Shown: positions 16,680 to 25,740, numbered from the stretch's first letter. The stretch is DNA of 64,000 bases from Legionella genomosp. 1 (GCA_945878975.1 CAMCUM010000003.1:1-64000); one strand, 5' to 3'. The notes: generated from the letters alone by a model not told the origin. Made by a program: numbers and translations.

Positions 16680-17665
16680 ATGTTGCAATTATTGGCTGTG
16701 GTTTGATAGGCCAAAAGCGTGCTAAGACCTTAGGCGATCATAACTTGGTATTGTGTGTCGATCAGATATCAGAGCGTGCACATGCATTGGCTCAGCAACA
16801 CTCTGGATGTGAGGTGCACACGGATTGGCAAGTAGCTGTGAATCGTGCGGATGTTGATGTCATCATCATTTCTACTTTGCATGCCACCCTTGCTGATATG
16901 ACCCATGCAGCAGTGCGTGCTGGCAAACATGTGTTGGTTGAAAAACCAGCCGCCAGATGTGCCGAAGAATTAGATGCTGTGATTGAAACAGCGCAAAAAA
17001 ATAACGCTTTGGTTCGGGTTGGATTTAACCATCGTTATCATCGCGCTTTTCGCAAAGCACGCGAACTGGTGGATCAGAATGCATTAGGAGAGCTCATGTT
17101 CGTTCGTGCCCGTTATGGACATGGGGGACGGATCGGTTATGATAAAGAATGGCGTGCTCAACCCGAATTATCGGGTGGAGGCGAGCTGATTGACCAAGGC
17201 GTGCATTTGATTGATCTGGCGCGTTGGTTTTTAGGTGATTTCAATGATGTACAAGGGTTTGCACATACCTATTATTGGGATATGCCGGTGGATGACAATG
17301 GCTTTTTATTATTAAAAACGCCGCAGCATAAAGTGGCATTATTGCATGCAAGCTGTACGGAATGGAAAAATTTGTTTTCTTTTGAGTTGTATGGACGTGA
17401 TGGCAAGATTGAGGTTAATGGCTTAGGTGGGAGCTATGGGCTCGAACGTCTCACTTATTATAAAATGTTACCTGAAATGGGGCCTCCTGAAACGTATGCT
17501 TGGGAATATCCTATGGCAGATGATTCTTGGGCATTTGAAATGCAGGAATTTTTTGCTGATATTCAAGCACAGCGCCAACCGGAGGTTGGGCTGCATGATG
17601 CGCGTGAGGCGTTGATAATAGTTGGAAAAATATACAGGATGTCAAAGAATGATAATTGTTCGTAG
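16676..17665 (+). CDS. Gfo/Idh/MocA-family sugar oxidoreductase
   Basis: A 329-residue NAD(P)-dependent oxidoreductase. NVAIIGCGLIGQKRAKTL binds the cofactor, HVLVEKPAA is the EKP motif holding the catalytic lysine, and GGELIDQGVHLIDLARWF contributes the conserved Asp/His pair of the C-terminal domain. The family oxidises or reduces ring hydroxyl/keto groups, often at C3 of nucleotide sugars. It overlaps its neighbours on both sides. With the SDRs nearby it probably remodels the heptose made by this operon. Confidence 0.87.
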   Translation: MNVAIIGCGLIGQKRAKTLGDHNLVLCVDQISERAHALAQQHSGCEVHTDWQVAVNRADVDVIIISTLHATLADMTHAAVRAGKHVLVEKPAARCAEELDAVIETAQKNNALVRVGFNHRYHRAFRKARELVDQNALGELMFVRARYGHGGRIGYDKEWRAQPELSGGGELIDQGVHLIDLARWFLGDFNDVQGFAHTYYWDMPVDDNGFLLLKTPQHKVALLHASCTEWKNLFSFELYGRDGKIEVNGLGGSYGLERLTYYKMLPEMGPPETYAWEYPMADDSWAFEMQEFFADIQAQRQPEVGLHDAREALIIVGKIYRMSKNDNCS

Positions 17666-18632
17666 CCCTTTGCGTGTGACTTTAGGTGGTGGTGGTACGG
17701 ATTTCCCTTCTTATTATCACGATCATGAAGGTTTTTTGATTTCGGCGGCAATTGATAAATATATATACATCACATTGCACCGCACGTTTGTTGAAGATTT
17801 GATTATCAAATATTCTAAGATGGAGCGAGTCAACGCTTTAGGTGCTATTGAGCATCCCATTATCCGAGAAGCTTTAAAATACGTTAATATTCCTCCTTCT
17901 AGATTGGAAATTACTAGTATGGCTGATATTCCAGCGGGGACGGGATTGGGCTCATCGGGAAGTTTCACGACGGCTTTGTTAAAAGCGTTATATACCTTTA
18001 ATAAACATATGATCCATCCTAAAGAATTAGCTGAAGCAGCTTGTCATGTGGAGTTGGATCTTTTAAAAGAACCTATTGGGAAGCAAGATCAGTATATTGC
18101 AGCTTTGGGTGGTGTGACGTGCTTGCATTTTTTGCGCGACGGTCAGGTTAAAACAACCCCATTGAATATTAGTCAGGAAACATTGTTTAATCTTGAAGAT
18201 AATCTCCTTCTTTTTTTTACAGGATATTCGCGTTCTGCATCGCATATTTTACTAGATCAAGATAAAAAAAGTCGTGACAAAGACCAAGATATGCTGGCTA
18301 ATCTGCATTTTGTGAAAGATCTTGGTTTGCAAAGTAAAAAAGCATTGGAACAAGGTAATCTTGCAGAATTTGCAGAATTGATGAATGTCCATTGGGAACA
18401 TAAAAAACAACGTTCGCCTAATATGAGTAATGCGCATATTGATGAGTGGTACACATTGGCGCGTAAAAATGGGGCAATGGGCGGCAAGATGATTGGTGCT
18501 GGGGGCGGCGGTTTTCTAATGTTTTACGTAGAAGATAAACCTAAATTACGCCAGACGATGCGACAGCTGGGTTTGGAGGAAGTCAGGTTTCGGTTTGATT
18601 TTTCTGGTACGCAGGTGGTCACGCAATCATGA
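17649..18632 (+). CDS. hddA: D-glycero-alpha-D-manno-heptose-7-phosphate 1-kinase (HddA-like)
   Basis: A 327-residue GHMP kinase that phosphorylates heptose 7-phosphate at C1. VRSPLRVTLGGGGTDFPSYY is the sugar-binding opening shared by HddA and fucokinase relatives, GTGLGSSGSFTTALL is the ATP loop, and GGKMIGAGGGGFLMFY is GHMP motif III. The ATG at 17649 overlaps the end of the previous gene by 17 bases; the frame upstream of it lacks family sequence. It is followed at once by hddC. Together with gmhA, gmhB and hddC at this locus, the GDP-D-glycero-alpha-D-manno-heptose route is complete. Confidence 0.87.
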   Translation: MIIVRSPLRVTLGGGGTDFPSYYHDHEGFLISAAIDKYIYITLHRTFVEDLIIKYSKMERVNALGAIEHPIIREALKYVNIPPSRLEITSMADIPAGTGLGSSGSFTTALLKALYTFNKHMIHPKELAEAACHVELDLLKEPIGKQDQYIAALGGVTCLHFLRDGQVKTTPLNISQETLFNLEDNLLLFFTGYSRSASHILLDQDKKSRDKDQDMLANLHFVKDLGLQSKKALEQGNLAEFAELMNVHWEHKKQRSPNMSNAHIDEWYTLARKNGAMGGKMIGAGGGGFLMFYVEDKPKLRQTMRQLGLEEVRFRFDFSGTQVVTQS

Positions 18633-19348
18633 AGTTGTTACAAGTTGTTATTTTAGCTGGTGGGTTGGCGACGCGTTTAAGGCCTATTACAGAGCGCATT
18701 CCCAAAGCTCTGATCGATATCAATGGTGAGCCCTTTATTTATCATCAATTGCGTTTGCTATATCGACAAGGGGTTCGTGATGTGGTGCTGTGTCTCGGTT
18801 ATTTGGGAGAGATGGTTCAAGAGGCAGTAGGGAATGGACAGCAATTTGGTATGCGGGTGCAATACGCATTTGATGGCCCTGTATTATTAGGGACGGGTGG
18901 CGCTATAAAACGAGCAGCACCTTATTTAGAGGATGCTTTTTTTATCTTGTATGGCGATTCTTATTTGACTTGTGATTATTCTGCAGCACAAAAAACTTTT
19001 CTGGCAGAGACTAAGCAGGGGTTGATGACGGTATTTAAGAATCAGGGTCAGTGGGATACCAGTAATGTTGAAATGGTGGATGGCCGCATTGCTGTTTATG
19101 ATAAATTGCAAAGAAATAAAAATATGCATCATATTGATTATGGTCTTGGGATTATGGCAAAAACAGCACTTAATTGGATTCCAGATAATGAACCTTATGA
19201 TTTAGCACTTTTGTATCAAACCCTGTTAAAAAACGACCAATTATTAGCGCACGAAGTGACTTCACGGTTTTATGAGGTTGGATCGCATATTGGTATTGAT
19301 GAATTAAAGCAATATTTACGGTCTGTCGACAAGGACTTTAGTTCGTAG
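18629..19348 (+). CDS. hddC: Heptose-1-phosphate guanylyltransferase (HddC-like)
   Basis: A 239-residue sugar-phosphate nucleotidyltransferase. VVILAGGLATRLRPITERIP is the nucleotide-binding signature, PKALIDINGEPFIYHQL follows, and FILYGDSYLTCD carries the metal-binding Asp. In GDP-heptose loci this gene follows hddA and makes GDP-D-glycero-alpha-D-manno-heptose. Other hexose-1-phosphate transferases share the motifs, so specificity rests on context. Its last 33 bases overlap the convergent membrane-protein gene at 19316. Confidence 0.85.
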   Translation: MKLLQVVILAGGLATRLRPITERIPKALIDINGEPFIYHQLRLLYRQGVRDVVLCLGYLGEMVQEAVGNGQQFGMRVQYAFDGPVLLGTGGAIKRAAPYLEDAFFILYGDSYLTCDYSAAQKTFLAETKQGLMTVFKNQGQWDTSNVEMVDGRIAVYDKLQRNKNMHHIDYGLGIMAKTALNWIPDNEPYDLALLYQTLLKNDQLLAHEVTSRFYEVGSHIGIDELKQYLRSVDKDFSS

Positions 19349-20269
19349 CTCATTTTTTTCAAAAATAATAAATAGTACGCCAGGCAAAGCTGCAATGATC
19401 AGGAGCAGCCCATAAGCCAATGACATGGCTAAAGCATCCTCTTTAGAAATGCCAACCAACCCAAATAGCCATACCGCTCCTAATTCGCGTGTACCCCATC
19501 CTGCAAAGGAAATAGGTATTAATGCGATGAGCGATACCAGCGGTACAAGAAGCGTGAATGTTAATAAATTAATATCGAATCCAAGGGCTACCCCCAACAG
19601 ACCATAAGCTGCAATTCCATTGAAATGAACCAGCGAGGACGTCCAAATTTGCTTCCAGAAAGGATTAATTTTCTTAAATTTCCAAATATCTGAAACAAAT
19701 TCGACCAGGTTTAGAAGGATAGGAGGACGTGTTAACTGGGACCGCATATGAGTAGCAAGCCATGCAAACACAATGGTTCCGGAAATGAAGCCCCAGGATA
19801 AAATACCTAAACAAAGGAGCAGTTTGTCCTGCTGATGAGGAATGATTTTTGAATAAAGCGGTAATGTTAATACAATGACTAACATTAGGAGAAATAACCC
19901 TGAAAATCGATCTAGTAACGCCGATCTGATTGCCATACTCATACCTATATTTTTTTTGAGAATAGAAATTTTTATAATGTCCCCGCCCAAGCTTGTAGGC
20001 AATACTTGATTAAACCATAGCCCAACAAAATGTGCGCGAAGCGACGCAGAAAACGCTAGTTCACTACCAAGGGTCCTTGCTACGTAGACACAGCGCAGTG
20101 ATGAAGCAAATTGCGCTAACCAAAATATTATCAGTGCAATCAAGACTGTAGTGAAATTGATATGAGACAATTGATTTCTAATGCTTATCAAATCAACCGA
20201 ATAGAGTACAACTCCCAAAGAAACAAGGCTCCCTGCTATTTTAAGCACTGAGAGTATTTTACTTGCCAA
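19316..20269 (-). CDS. UPF0104/lysylphosphatidylglycerol-synthase-TM-like membrane protein
   Basis: A 317-residue integral membrane protein with about eight helices. The family pattern is clear: LRAHFVGLWFNQVLPTSLGGD early, SALLDRFSGLFLLM in the middle, PISFAGWGTRELGAV near the end. These are the AglD/YbhN/LPG-synthase transmembrane motifs, seen in proteins that move or flip lipids. The start is TTG with GGAG seven bases upstream. It overlaps the DUF2304 gene by 11 bases and ends convergently inside hddC. Likely partner of the lipid-linked sugar genes upstream of it. Confidence 0.8.
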   Translation of the reverse strand: MASKILSVLKIAGSLVSLGVVLYSVDLISIRNQLSHINFTTVLIALIIFWLAQFASSLRCVYVARTLGSELAFSASLRAHFVGLWFNQVLPTSLGGDIIKISILKKNIGMSMAIRSALLDRFSGLFLLMLVIVLTLPLYSKIIPHQQDKLLLCLGILSWGFISGTIVFAWLATHMRSQLTRPPILLNLVEFVSDIWKFKKINPFWKQIWTSSLVHFNGIAAYGLLGVALGFDINLLTFTLLVPLVSLIALIPISFAGWGTRELGAVWLFGLVGISKEDALAMSLAYGLLLIIAALPGVLFIIFEKNELRTKVLVDRP

Positions 20270-20663
20270 TAGAATCTCCTTTTGGAAGATCTTCTGTTGC
20301 GGGATGAAAAACCAATCGATTCGTCTTGGTTGCTTTAAGCAAACTCACTTCTTGGATAAGCAGCCTGTTATCCTTTTCGAGTCGATGTATCTTTGATGTT
20401 AATCGATGATTAAATATAAATAAAATTGCAAATAGGATCCCAAACATAAGGACGAACGGAAATTCAACCCCAGAAATACCCGCTAAATAAAATGCGAAAT
20501 TTGGAAATAAGGCAACCGTAAAAGGGATGGTCGCTACCATGGATAGCATGACAAAGTCATAGATATCCAGATCTTGCCTGGACGTTTTCCGTGCGATAAA
20601 AATAAAATACCAACAGGCGAAAATGACAATGATCATACTTGTATGAATATTTATTTGTTGCAT
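20259..20663 (-). CDS. DUF2304-like small membrane protein
   Basis: A 134-residue protein. Three hydrophobic segments (about 6-24, 36-55, 63-85) are followed by a short coiled coil (SKIHRLEKDNRLLIQEVSLL). That layout matches DUF2304 proteins, which typically sit beside DPM1-type glycosyltransferases and LPG-TM proteins, as here. The ATG at 20663 was chosen over an upstream frame extension (to 20741) because it starts the family sequence and has AAGAGA before it. Function unknown; it may be a small subunit of the membrane glycosyltransferase system. Confidence 0.65.
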   Translation of the reverse strand: MQQINIHTSMIIVIFACWYFIFIARKTSRQDLDIYDFVMLSMVATIPFTVALFPNFAFYLAGISGVEFPFVLMFGILFAILFIFNHRLTSKIHRLEKDNRLLIQEVSLLKATKTNRLVFHPATEDLPKGDSIGK

Positions 20664-20748
20664 GGTCTTTCTCTTATTGTAATGGCTCACTCCATACGTC
20701 ACTGTCTTTAAGTTACGGTTGATGAGAGCCTCGCTATACATCAGGACG

Positions 20749-20781
20749 GTAGCCTGGATGCAGCGCAGCGGAATCCAGGAT
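20749..20781 (+). repeat. Palindromic repeat family C
   Basis: GTAGCCTGGATGCAGCGCAGCGGAATCCAGGA, a short imperfect palindrome. The reverse complement recurs at 63390-63422. It lies in the 215-base gap between the DUF2304 gene and the next gene, flanked on both sides by CCATACGTCA fragments of family A (near 20691 and 20847). No gene is seen in the gap. Confidence 0.6.
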
Positions 20782-20878
20782 CAGTGCCACCGACTTTCCG
20801 GACCTCTCTGCATCCGGTCTACAATCCTTAACTTAATGGCAGTGCCCCATACGTCATCTCGATCAGTTACCTCTTATT

Positions 20879-21589
20879 TTAAATGAGATCTGCTATTCGA
20901 GCTAAAGTAATATATCCCAAAACACGAAACATATAGACCAAAGGTTTCCAACCATGGATGGAGCTCTCGCCTTTGTTTCTAGAACGCATTTTAACCGCAC
21001 ATTCGCCAACATCAAGTCCGGATTTCAGGGCCCAGGCTAAGGAAATTGGCTCCGGATAGTCAAGAGGATAATGCTTTGCAAAAAACCTGATTGCTCTGCG
21101 ATCCATTAAGCGCATGCCACTAGTGGGATCTGTAATGCGCGCCCGTCTAAATAACACATGAATGATTTGTGAGATCACCTTCCCACCGAATCTACGAGAA
21201 AATGTAGAGCGGAAGGACTCATTGCATAGGTAATGGCTTCCAATGATCATGGCGTAAGGGTCATTTTGGTGAGATTTTAAAAGTTTGCTAATCTCGCTGG
21301 GAGGATGTTGACCATCTCCATCAATTTGAATACAAAAATCGAAATCATTTTCAGCAGCATACTTTATGCCAGTTTGGACTGCGCCACCAATCCCTAAATT
21401 TTTAAGCAATTTTATTGTTAAAGCTCGCTTACTAGCGATGTCATAAGTTGCGTCACTTGAACCATCATCAATCACAATGACTTGGCATTCTATACCGCAA
21501 GAGATAATTTCATCTAGCAATGGGCCAATTGTTTCTTGCTCATTGAAACAGGGAATGATCAACAATATTTGAGGATTATCTATTTTCAT
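20879..21589 (-). CDS. GT2 glycosyltransferase (DPM1/polyprenyl-phosphate type)
   Basis: About 236 residues. LLIIPCFNEQETIGPLLDEI opens the GT-A fold, VIDDGSSDATYDIA follows, FCIQIDGDGQHPPSEI carries the DxD-like DGDGQ motif, and ITDPTSGMRLMDRRAI is typical of dolichol/polyprenyl-phosphate sugar synthases. Unlike GtrB it has no C-terminal membrane helices, so it may rely on the DUF2304 and LPG-TM proteins downstream for membrane attachment. The start at 21589 overlaps the radical-SAM gene end by 14 bases. Confidence 0.85.
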   Translation of the reverse strand: MKIDNPQILLIIPCFNEQETIGPLLDEIISCGIECQVIVIDDGSSDATYDIASKRALTIKLLKNLGIGGAVQTGIKYAAENDFDFCIQIDGDGQHPPSEISKLLKSHQNDPYAMIIGSHYLCNESFRSTFSRRFGGKVISQIIHVLFRRARITDPTSGMRLMDRRAIRFFAKHYPLDYPEPISLAWALKSGLDVGECAVKMRSRNKGESSIHGWKPLVYMFRVLGYITLARIADLI

Positions 21590-23090
21590 TTTGAAACCAT
21601 GACCTACAGTTTCTTTTAAACACCAACCAGGTAATGAAGACCACACGGCGTGGTAAATTTTCCATTTTGGTCTGCGGTGTCCCAAACAAAGAACGCAACC
21701 CTTGTTGCCACAGGCCCATCCCTTGCATTAATTTGATAATAAAAAAAGTCCGAATCAATTTTTGTCGACGTCTGTTAAGCATTTCATAATTAGTTCGCCC
21801 TTTTGGGGAAAAACTAGGTAATGCTGATTGATTATGAATAGACATGCTATCTTTTAAAAAAAGAGTACTGCCTGCAAACGGCGCGACAACAAATACCGCT
21901 ACTTCATCGAGACCGGCTCTAATCATTTGTTTTAAATAGTTGCGGGTGGCATCGTAATCGTTCTCAGTTTCTTCTGGGTGACCTACTAAAAGACAAGCTT
22001 GTGTTCTAATGCCATATGTTTTACAAGCGGAAATAAGATTGAGTACGTGTTGATAACGAATTTTTTTTCCAATGATTTTCATAAGATGAGCGCTGCCTGA
22101 TTCTGGACTGACGGACACATAGCGACAACCAGCTTTAGCAAATAATGGGATTTTATCAATGTGTAACGTTTCAGCTTTTGTTCCGCTAACAAAGTAGAAC
22201 CGAATATTCGCTTTTCGTTCGATTAATAGTTCACAAATCCGCTCCCAGCGCTGGTGTTGGACGGTTGGGTTCAAATCCTCTATTTGAAAATCATACACGT
22301 TGAAACGATCACGTAAACTAATAATTTCTTCAACGACATCTTCTGGCGCATTACCTCGCCAACGGCGATTATTGGTTTCTGGTACAACACAAAAATCACA
22401 TGGGTATGGGCAACCACGAGAGGTAAGAATAGGTAAGAATTTCCGAGTTTTTGGTCCGTGTGAATAAGGTAAATGCCAATATCCTTGCAGATTAATAAGA
22501 TCCCAAGCAGGGATCGGATAGTGTGTTGTGGTTTTTCCGAATAAACGGATAGGCGTAAATGATGTTTCTTGTGTAATAATATTGGAGATCAAAGCGGGAT
22601 CACATTCCTGATGAGTTAAGTGTTTTTTGATTGCATCCCAATTAAAATAAGGTTCCCCGCAAATTAACATATCCGCGCCTGCTTGTAAAAATGAGCCAGA
22701 CATTCGTTGCAGAGAATAAGCCGTAACAGCTTGCGAGTTTTCAAGAATGACGATGGGTGTCTTAGGGTAGGTCTTTTTAAGCCACTGGGTGATGGTAAGC
22801 AATTCTGTGTGAGACATGTAAGAGATTGCAAACAATACAAACGCTTCGGATTCGTTTAAGTATTTACGCCAACCCAAATTTTGTATGGGTTCCCCTTGAA
22901 GATAATGGTCGCCTTCATCTGACAATCGAGAGGGATTTGATCCAAATTGGTCGATTAATTTTATGTTATCGCCAGCTTCACGAGCAAAAGCTGCAAACGT
23001 TGCTAACTCTAATGGCCAATAGGGCACACCAGAACCCAAAAAATCTCTTTTTTGCAAGGCAAGTCTTGGCGAGATCAAAGTCAAGTTCAT
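21576..23090 (-). CDS. B12-binding-domain radical SAM protein (BchE-like layout)
   Basis: A 504-residue protein. The N-terminal 180 residues have the alternating pattern of a cobalamin-binding domain (ICGEPYFNWDAIK near its end). TSRGCPYPCDFCVVPE at about 228 holds the CxxxCxxC cluster that binds the 4Fe-4S of radical SAM enzymes, and VSPESGSAHLMKIIGKKI is the SAM-contact segment. B12 radical SAM proteins often methylate unreactive carbons or rearrange rings. It lies directly downstream of the flavin oxidoreductase gene (3-base gap). The substrate is probably a sugar or lipid of this locus; no closer call is possible. Confidence 0.85.
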   Translation of the reverse strand: MNLTLISPRLALQKRDFLGSGVPYWPLELATFAAFAREAGDNIKLIDQFGSNPSRLSDEGDHYLQGEPIQNLGWRKYLNESEAFVLFAISYMSHTELLTITQWLKKTYPKTPIVILENSQAVTAYSLQRMSGSFLQAGADMLICGEPYFNWDAIKKHLTHQECDPALISNIITQETSFTPIRLFGKTTTHYPIPAWDLINLQGYWHLPYSHGPKTRKFLPILTSRGCPYPCDFCVVPETNNRRWRGNAPEDVVEEIISLRDRFNVYDFQIEDLNPTVQHQRWERICELLIERKANIRFYFVSGTKAETLHIDKIPLFAKAGCRYVSVSPESGSAHLMKIIGKKIRYQHVLNLISACKTYGIRTQACLLVGHPEETENDYDATRNYLKQMIRAGLDEVAVFVVAPFAGSTLFLKDSMSIHNQSALPSFSPKGRTNYEMLNRRRQKLIRTFFIIKLMQGMGLWQQGLRSLFGTPQTKMENLPRRVVFITWLVFKRNCRSWFQNENR

Positions 23091-23093
23091 TAT

Positions 23094-24503
23094 TTAGTCC
23101 AGTACGGCGTAATGATTTGTTCTCGTTCGTTCTTCTTGCCAAGTATGCTGATGAGCGTTTGCCAACCAGCTGGAAAATCCATACCCTATGTCCATGGCAT
23201 CGAGTGTTCCAATATAATTGAAAGCACCTTGTCTACCAATTGATTTGAAGTTGGATAAATTATCCAGCCCATGAATTAATTCATCGAGACCAGACTCAAA
23301 GCCTGTTTGAAATACCGGATAACTTTTAGGTAATCTAATCACGCGCTTTGCAAGGACTGTAAAGTCTAAATATCCCATGGCTGCTAGGCCATGCTCAGCT
23401 AACTGTTCTAGCTCACCATCGGATTTTTCAGCTAACGGGCGACTTTCGCTGCTCATGATTTCGCAACATACAATACTGCCATTAGGGGTCATATTGGGAT
23501 CAAACGATTCTTGTTCACTCATGCGATGAAAGACGATATCTTCATCCGGGATAAACACCCACGACTCATTTAATAGACTTTTTTGATTAACATGAAAAAA
23601 CACTAACAATAAATCATTTAACACAACCACTTTTTTTACCAACTGTGCAAAATGCGAGGGCAGTGCTTGGGCAAGAAGTTGGGTGCAGTGAGTCAATGGT
23701 AATGTGGATACAACATAGTCATCTGGTTTTAAAGAAATGCTACCGGCAACACCATTGGCAGTATATTTGATTTTTTGGATTCGACCGTTTTCCACATCCA
23801 ACCCAGAAATAGTATGCCCGGTGCGGAACTCTCCATGACCTACCGATTTGGTTTCAATGGCTTTCCACAGACGACTGAGACCACCTTTGGGATATCGGAA
23901 GGTTAACGCTTCGAATTCGCTGTGATTCTTCAGTTTCAACAAACGTCCAAGTACTTCACCAAGTGAGGGTGTTTGTACTCTGCCTTTTGACAGTTTGACA
24001 TCCAATTGCTGAGGGTTTCCCCAAAGTTTTTCTGCAATGGGTTTAAATAATATATTATAAAGCGGCTTGCCTAAACGCCCTTCAAGATCCTCTTCAAATG
24101 TACGTGGTTTTGAAGTGCGCCATAGATTGGAAAGCTGTGCCATACCATATCCAGTAACCATTTTGGCGAATGCTCGGATTCCGAAAACGCCAGCAAGGGA
24201 GAAGGGGGATGGCGGATAGGGTAGATAATGCCCTTTCATATAGATGCTACTGATCTTGTCACGAGTCAACCAATCGTCCTCTGGTAACAGAGCCTCTACC
24301 CTGCTCACTAATGATTTATCTGTAGAAAATATTTTATGAGGGCCTAAATCATGATCACCAATATTTTCCCAGCAAAGCGTTTGCGCAAGACCGCCCAGTT
24401 GTGCACTTCTTTCAAACATAACAAACGGGCCTGCATTCGCGTCAATCAATCCGTCAACGACGGCCATTCCTGCTGGTCCTGCTCCAAGAATATATGTCGT
24501 CAT
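23094..24503 (-). CDS. FAD-dependent amine-oxidase-fold oxidoreductase
   Basis: A 469-residue flavoprotein. YILGAGPAGMAVVDGLI at the N-terminus binds FAD, ERSAQLGGLAQTL is the second dinucleotide motif, and the C-terminal segment IGRQGAFNYIGTLDAMDIG closes the FAD site. FRYPKGGLSRLWKAIE is shared with protoporphyrinogen-oxidase-like and UDP-galactopyranose-mutase-like proteins. AGGA lies seven bases before the ATG. It overlaps the upstream methyltransferase gene by four bases. It may desaturate or isomerise a sugar or isoprenoid; the real substrate is unknown. Confidence 0.8.
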   Translation of the reverse strand: MTTYILGAGPAGMAVVDGLIDANAGPFVMFERSAQLGGLAQTLCWENIGDHDLGPHKIFSTDKSLVSRVEALLPEDDWLTRDKISSIYMKGHYLPYPPSPFSLAGVFGIRAFAKMVTGYGMAQLSNLWRTSKPRTFEEDLEGRLGKPLYNILFKPIAEKLWGNPQQLDVKLSKGRVQTPSLGEVLGRLLKLKNHSEFEALTFRYPKGGLSRLWKAIETKSVGHGEFRTGHTISGLDVENGRIQKIKYTANGVAGSISLKPDDYVVSTLPLTHCTQLLAQALPSHFAQLVKKVVVLNDLLLVFFHVNQKSLLNESWVFIPDEDIVFHRMSEQESFDPNMTPNGSIVCCEIMSSESRPLAEKSDGELEQLAEHGLAAMGYLDFTVLAKRVIRLPKSYPVFQTGFESGLDELIHGLDNLSNFKSIGRQGAFNYIGTLDAMDIGYGFSSWLANAHQHTWQEERTRTNHYAVLD

Positions 24504-25399
24504 TTTGCAATCCTAGCTAAGGCTGTTGTTTGGCTTGCATAATAGGGAATTGGAATGCGTTTGATAAAATCGGGCGTCAGTTGCATAATTGTTTTTGTAA
24601 ATGGAATTTTGTAATGAACGGCCATTTTCTCTAGATAGCCAAACTCCAAAACTTGCCAATATCTTCTAAAATGAAAGGCCTTAAATCCTGTGCGTGCACA
24701 TATTTCTGTTATGGATTTTCGAGTAAAATGGTGTAAATGAACCGATAAAATCCACCAAAACCGTTTGCCAGCTATTTTTGCTTGCACGGTACCAATATCA
24801 GGATAATTAATGAGTAGTATGCCACCGGGGCGCAGCAGTTTTTTAACTTCAATTAATGCGGCCTTTGGATCTGGGAGATGCTCAATAACGTCCCATAAGC
24901 ATACCATGTCAAAGCTATTCAATTCAAAGTGATGATTTTCAATGGTGCCTTGTTCTATCTTAAGGCCGCGGGCTTTTCCGCGAGTAACTAGATCTAGGGA
25001 GGGTTCCATTCCGTAGGCATCGTATCCATATTGTGTAGCAGCATCCAGAAAAGCGCCGCCAGCTGTGCCGATATCTAAAACTTTTGCGCCTGTTGGTGGA
25101 ATATAAGGGGCATGTTTTTTAAGCGCCCGAAAAAAACTTTTCACTCGCATAGCATGCTGGCTGTCAAAGCCAGCTTCCTGTGAAGCAACGTATCCTTGAA
25201 TAATGGTCTTTGCTTCGTACCGTGGATTTTCATAAATCATGTCACAATCTATGCATTTGACTAATCGTTGCGTACCAGGAATACCTGACGCAGCACCATA
25301 TAATTTTATAGGGTCTTCTTCATCAATCCAAGGCTTATATACTAAAGTTTCTCGTGAGGAGTCACAAACCGAGCAAGCGTGCTGGATTCTTTGTTGCAT
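24500..25399 (-). CDS. SAM-dependent methyltransferase with N-terminal zinc ribbon
   Basis: A 299-residue protein and first gene of the minus-strand operon. CSVCDSS ... CIDCDMIYENPRY gives two CxxC pairs, a zinc-binding opening often seen in sugar- and lipid-modifying methyltransferases of polysaccharide loci. KVLDIGTAGGAFLDAATQYG is SAM motif I, and VCLWDVIEHLPDPKAAL and LLRPGGILLINYPD are the later motifs. AAAGGA precedes the ATG. Its position before the flavoenzyme and B12-radical-SAM genes suggests one pathway. Confidence 0.85.
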   Translation of the reverse strand: MQQRIQHACSVCDSSRETLVYKPWIDEEDPIKLYGAASGIPGTQRLVKCIDCDMIYENPRYEAKTIIQGYVASQEAGFDSQHAMRVKSFFRALKKHAPYIPPTGAKVLDIGTAGGAFLDAATQYGYDAYGMEPSLDLVTRGKARGLKIEQGTIENHHFELNSFDMVCLWDVIEHLPDPKAALIEVKKLLRPGGILLINYPDIGTVQAKIAGKRFWWILSVHLHHFTRKSITEICARTGFKAFHFRRYWQVLEFGYLEKMAVHYKIPFTKTIMQLTPDFIKRIPIPYYASQTTALARIAK

Positions 25400-25530
25400 A
25401 CAGAGTCCTTTCTGGAATGATTTGAGTTTTGGTTAAGTCTATGTGATTTAAGCATAACACCCGATTATAACCTATTGTTTATTAAATTCTATAATTGTTT
25501 CTTTCACAAAGATAAGAATCAACGTCACCA

Positions 25531-25610
25531 CGTCATTGAGCATAGCGATGGACCTCCAAAAAATGATGCCGTACTAGCAGCAAGGAGATCCATCGCTATG
25601 CTCCGGATGA
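25531..25610 (+). repeat. Palindromic repeat family A, variant copy
   Basis: GAGCATAGCGATGGACCTCC and, about 30 bases on, its near-exact reverse complement GGAGATCCATCGCTATGCTC. It lies in the 399-base gap between two divergent operons (25400-25798), where no gene is visible. Confidence 0.7.
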
Positions 25611-25692
25611 GGTATGGGTGAGCAGTTGTGAATTAACAAGATATTATTTCAGTCCATATCATCTCTAGACATCAGAGCAACTTCCAGTTACA

Positions 25693-25722
25693 TTGTTGAA
25701 ATTGTTGATACAGCGGTATAAA
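25693..25722 (+). promoter_or_regulatory. Candidate sigma-70 promoter
   Basis: TTGTTG, 18 bases, TATAAA, placed about 75 bases before the gene at 25799. Good -10 and moderate -35; a candidate start for the O-antigen operon running rightward. Confidence 0.4.
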
Positions 25723-25740
25723 AAGGGTAACTGCGCATAA

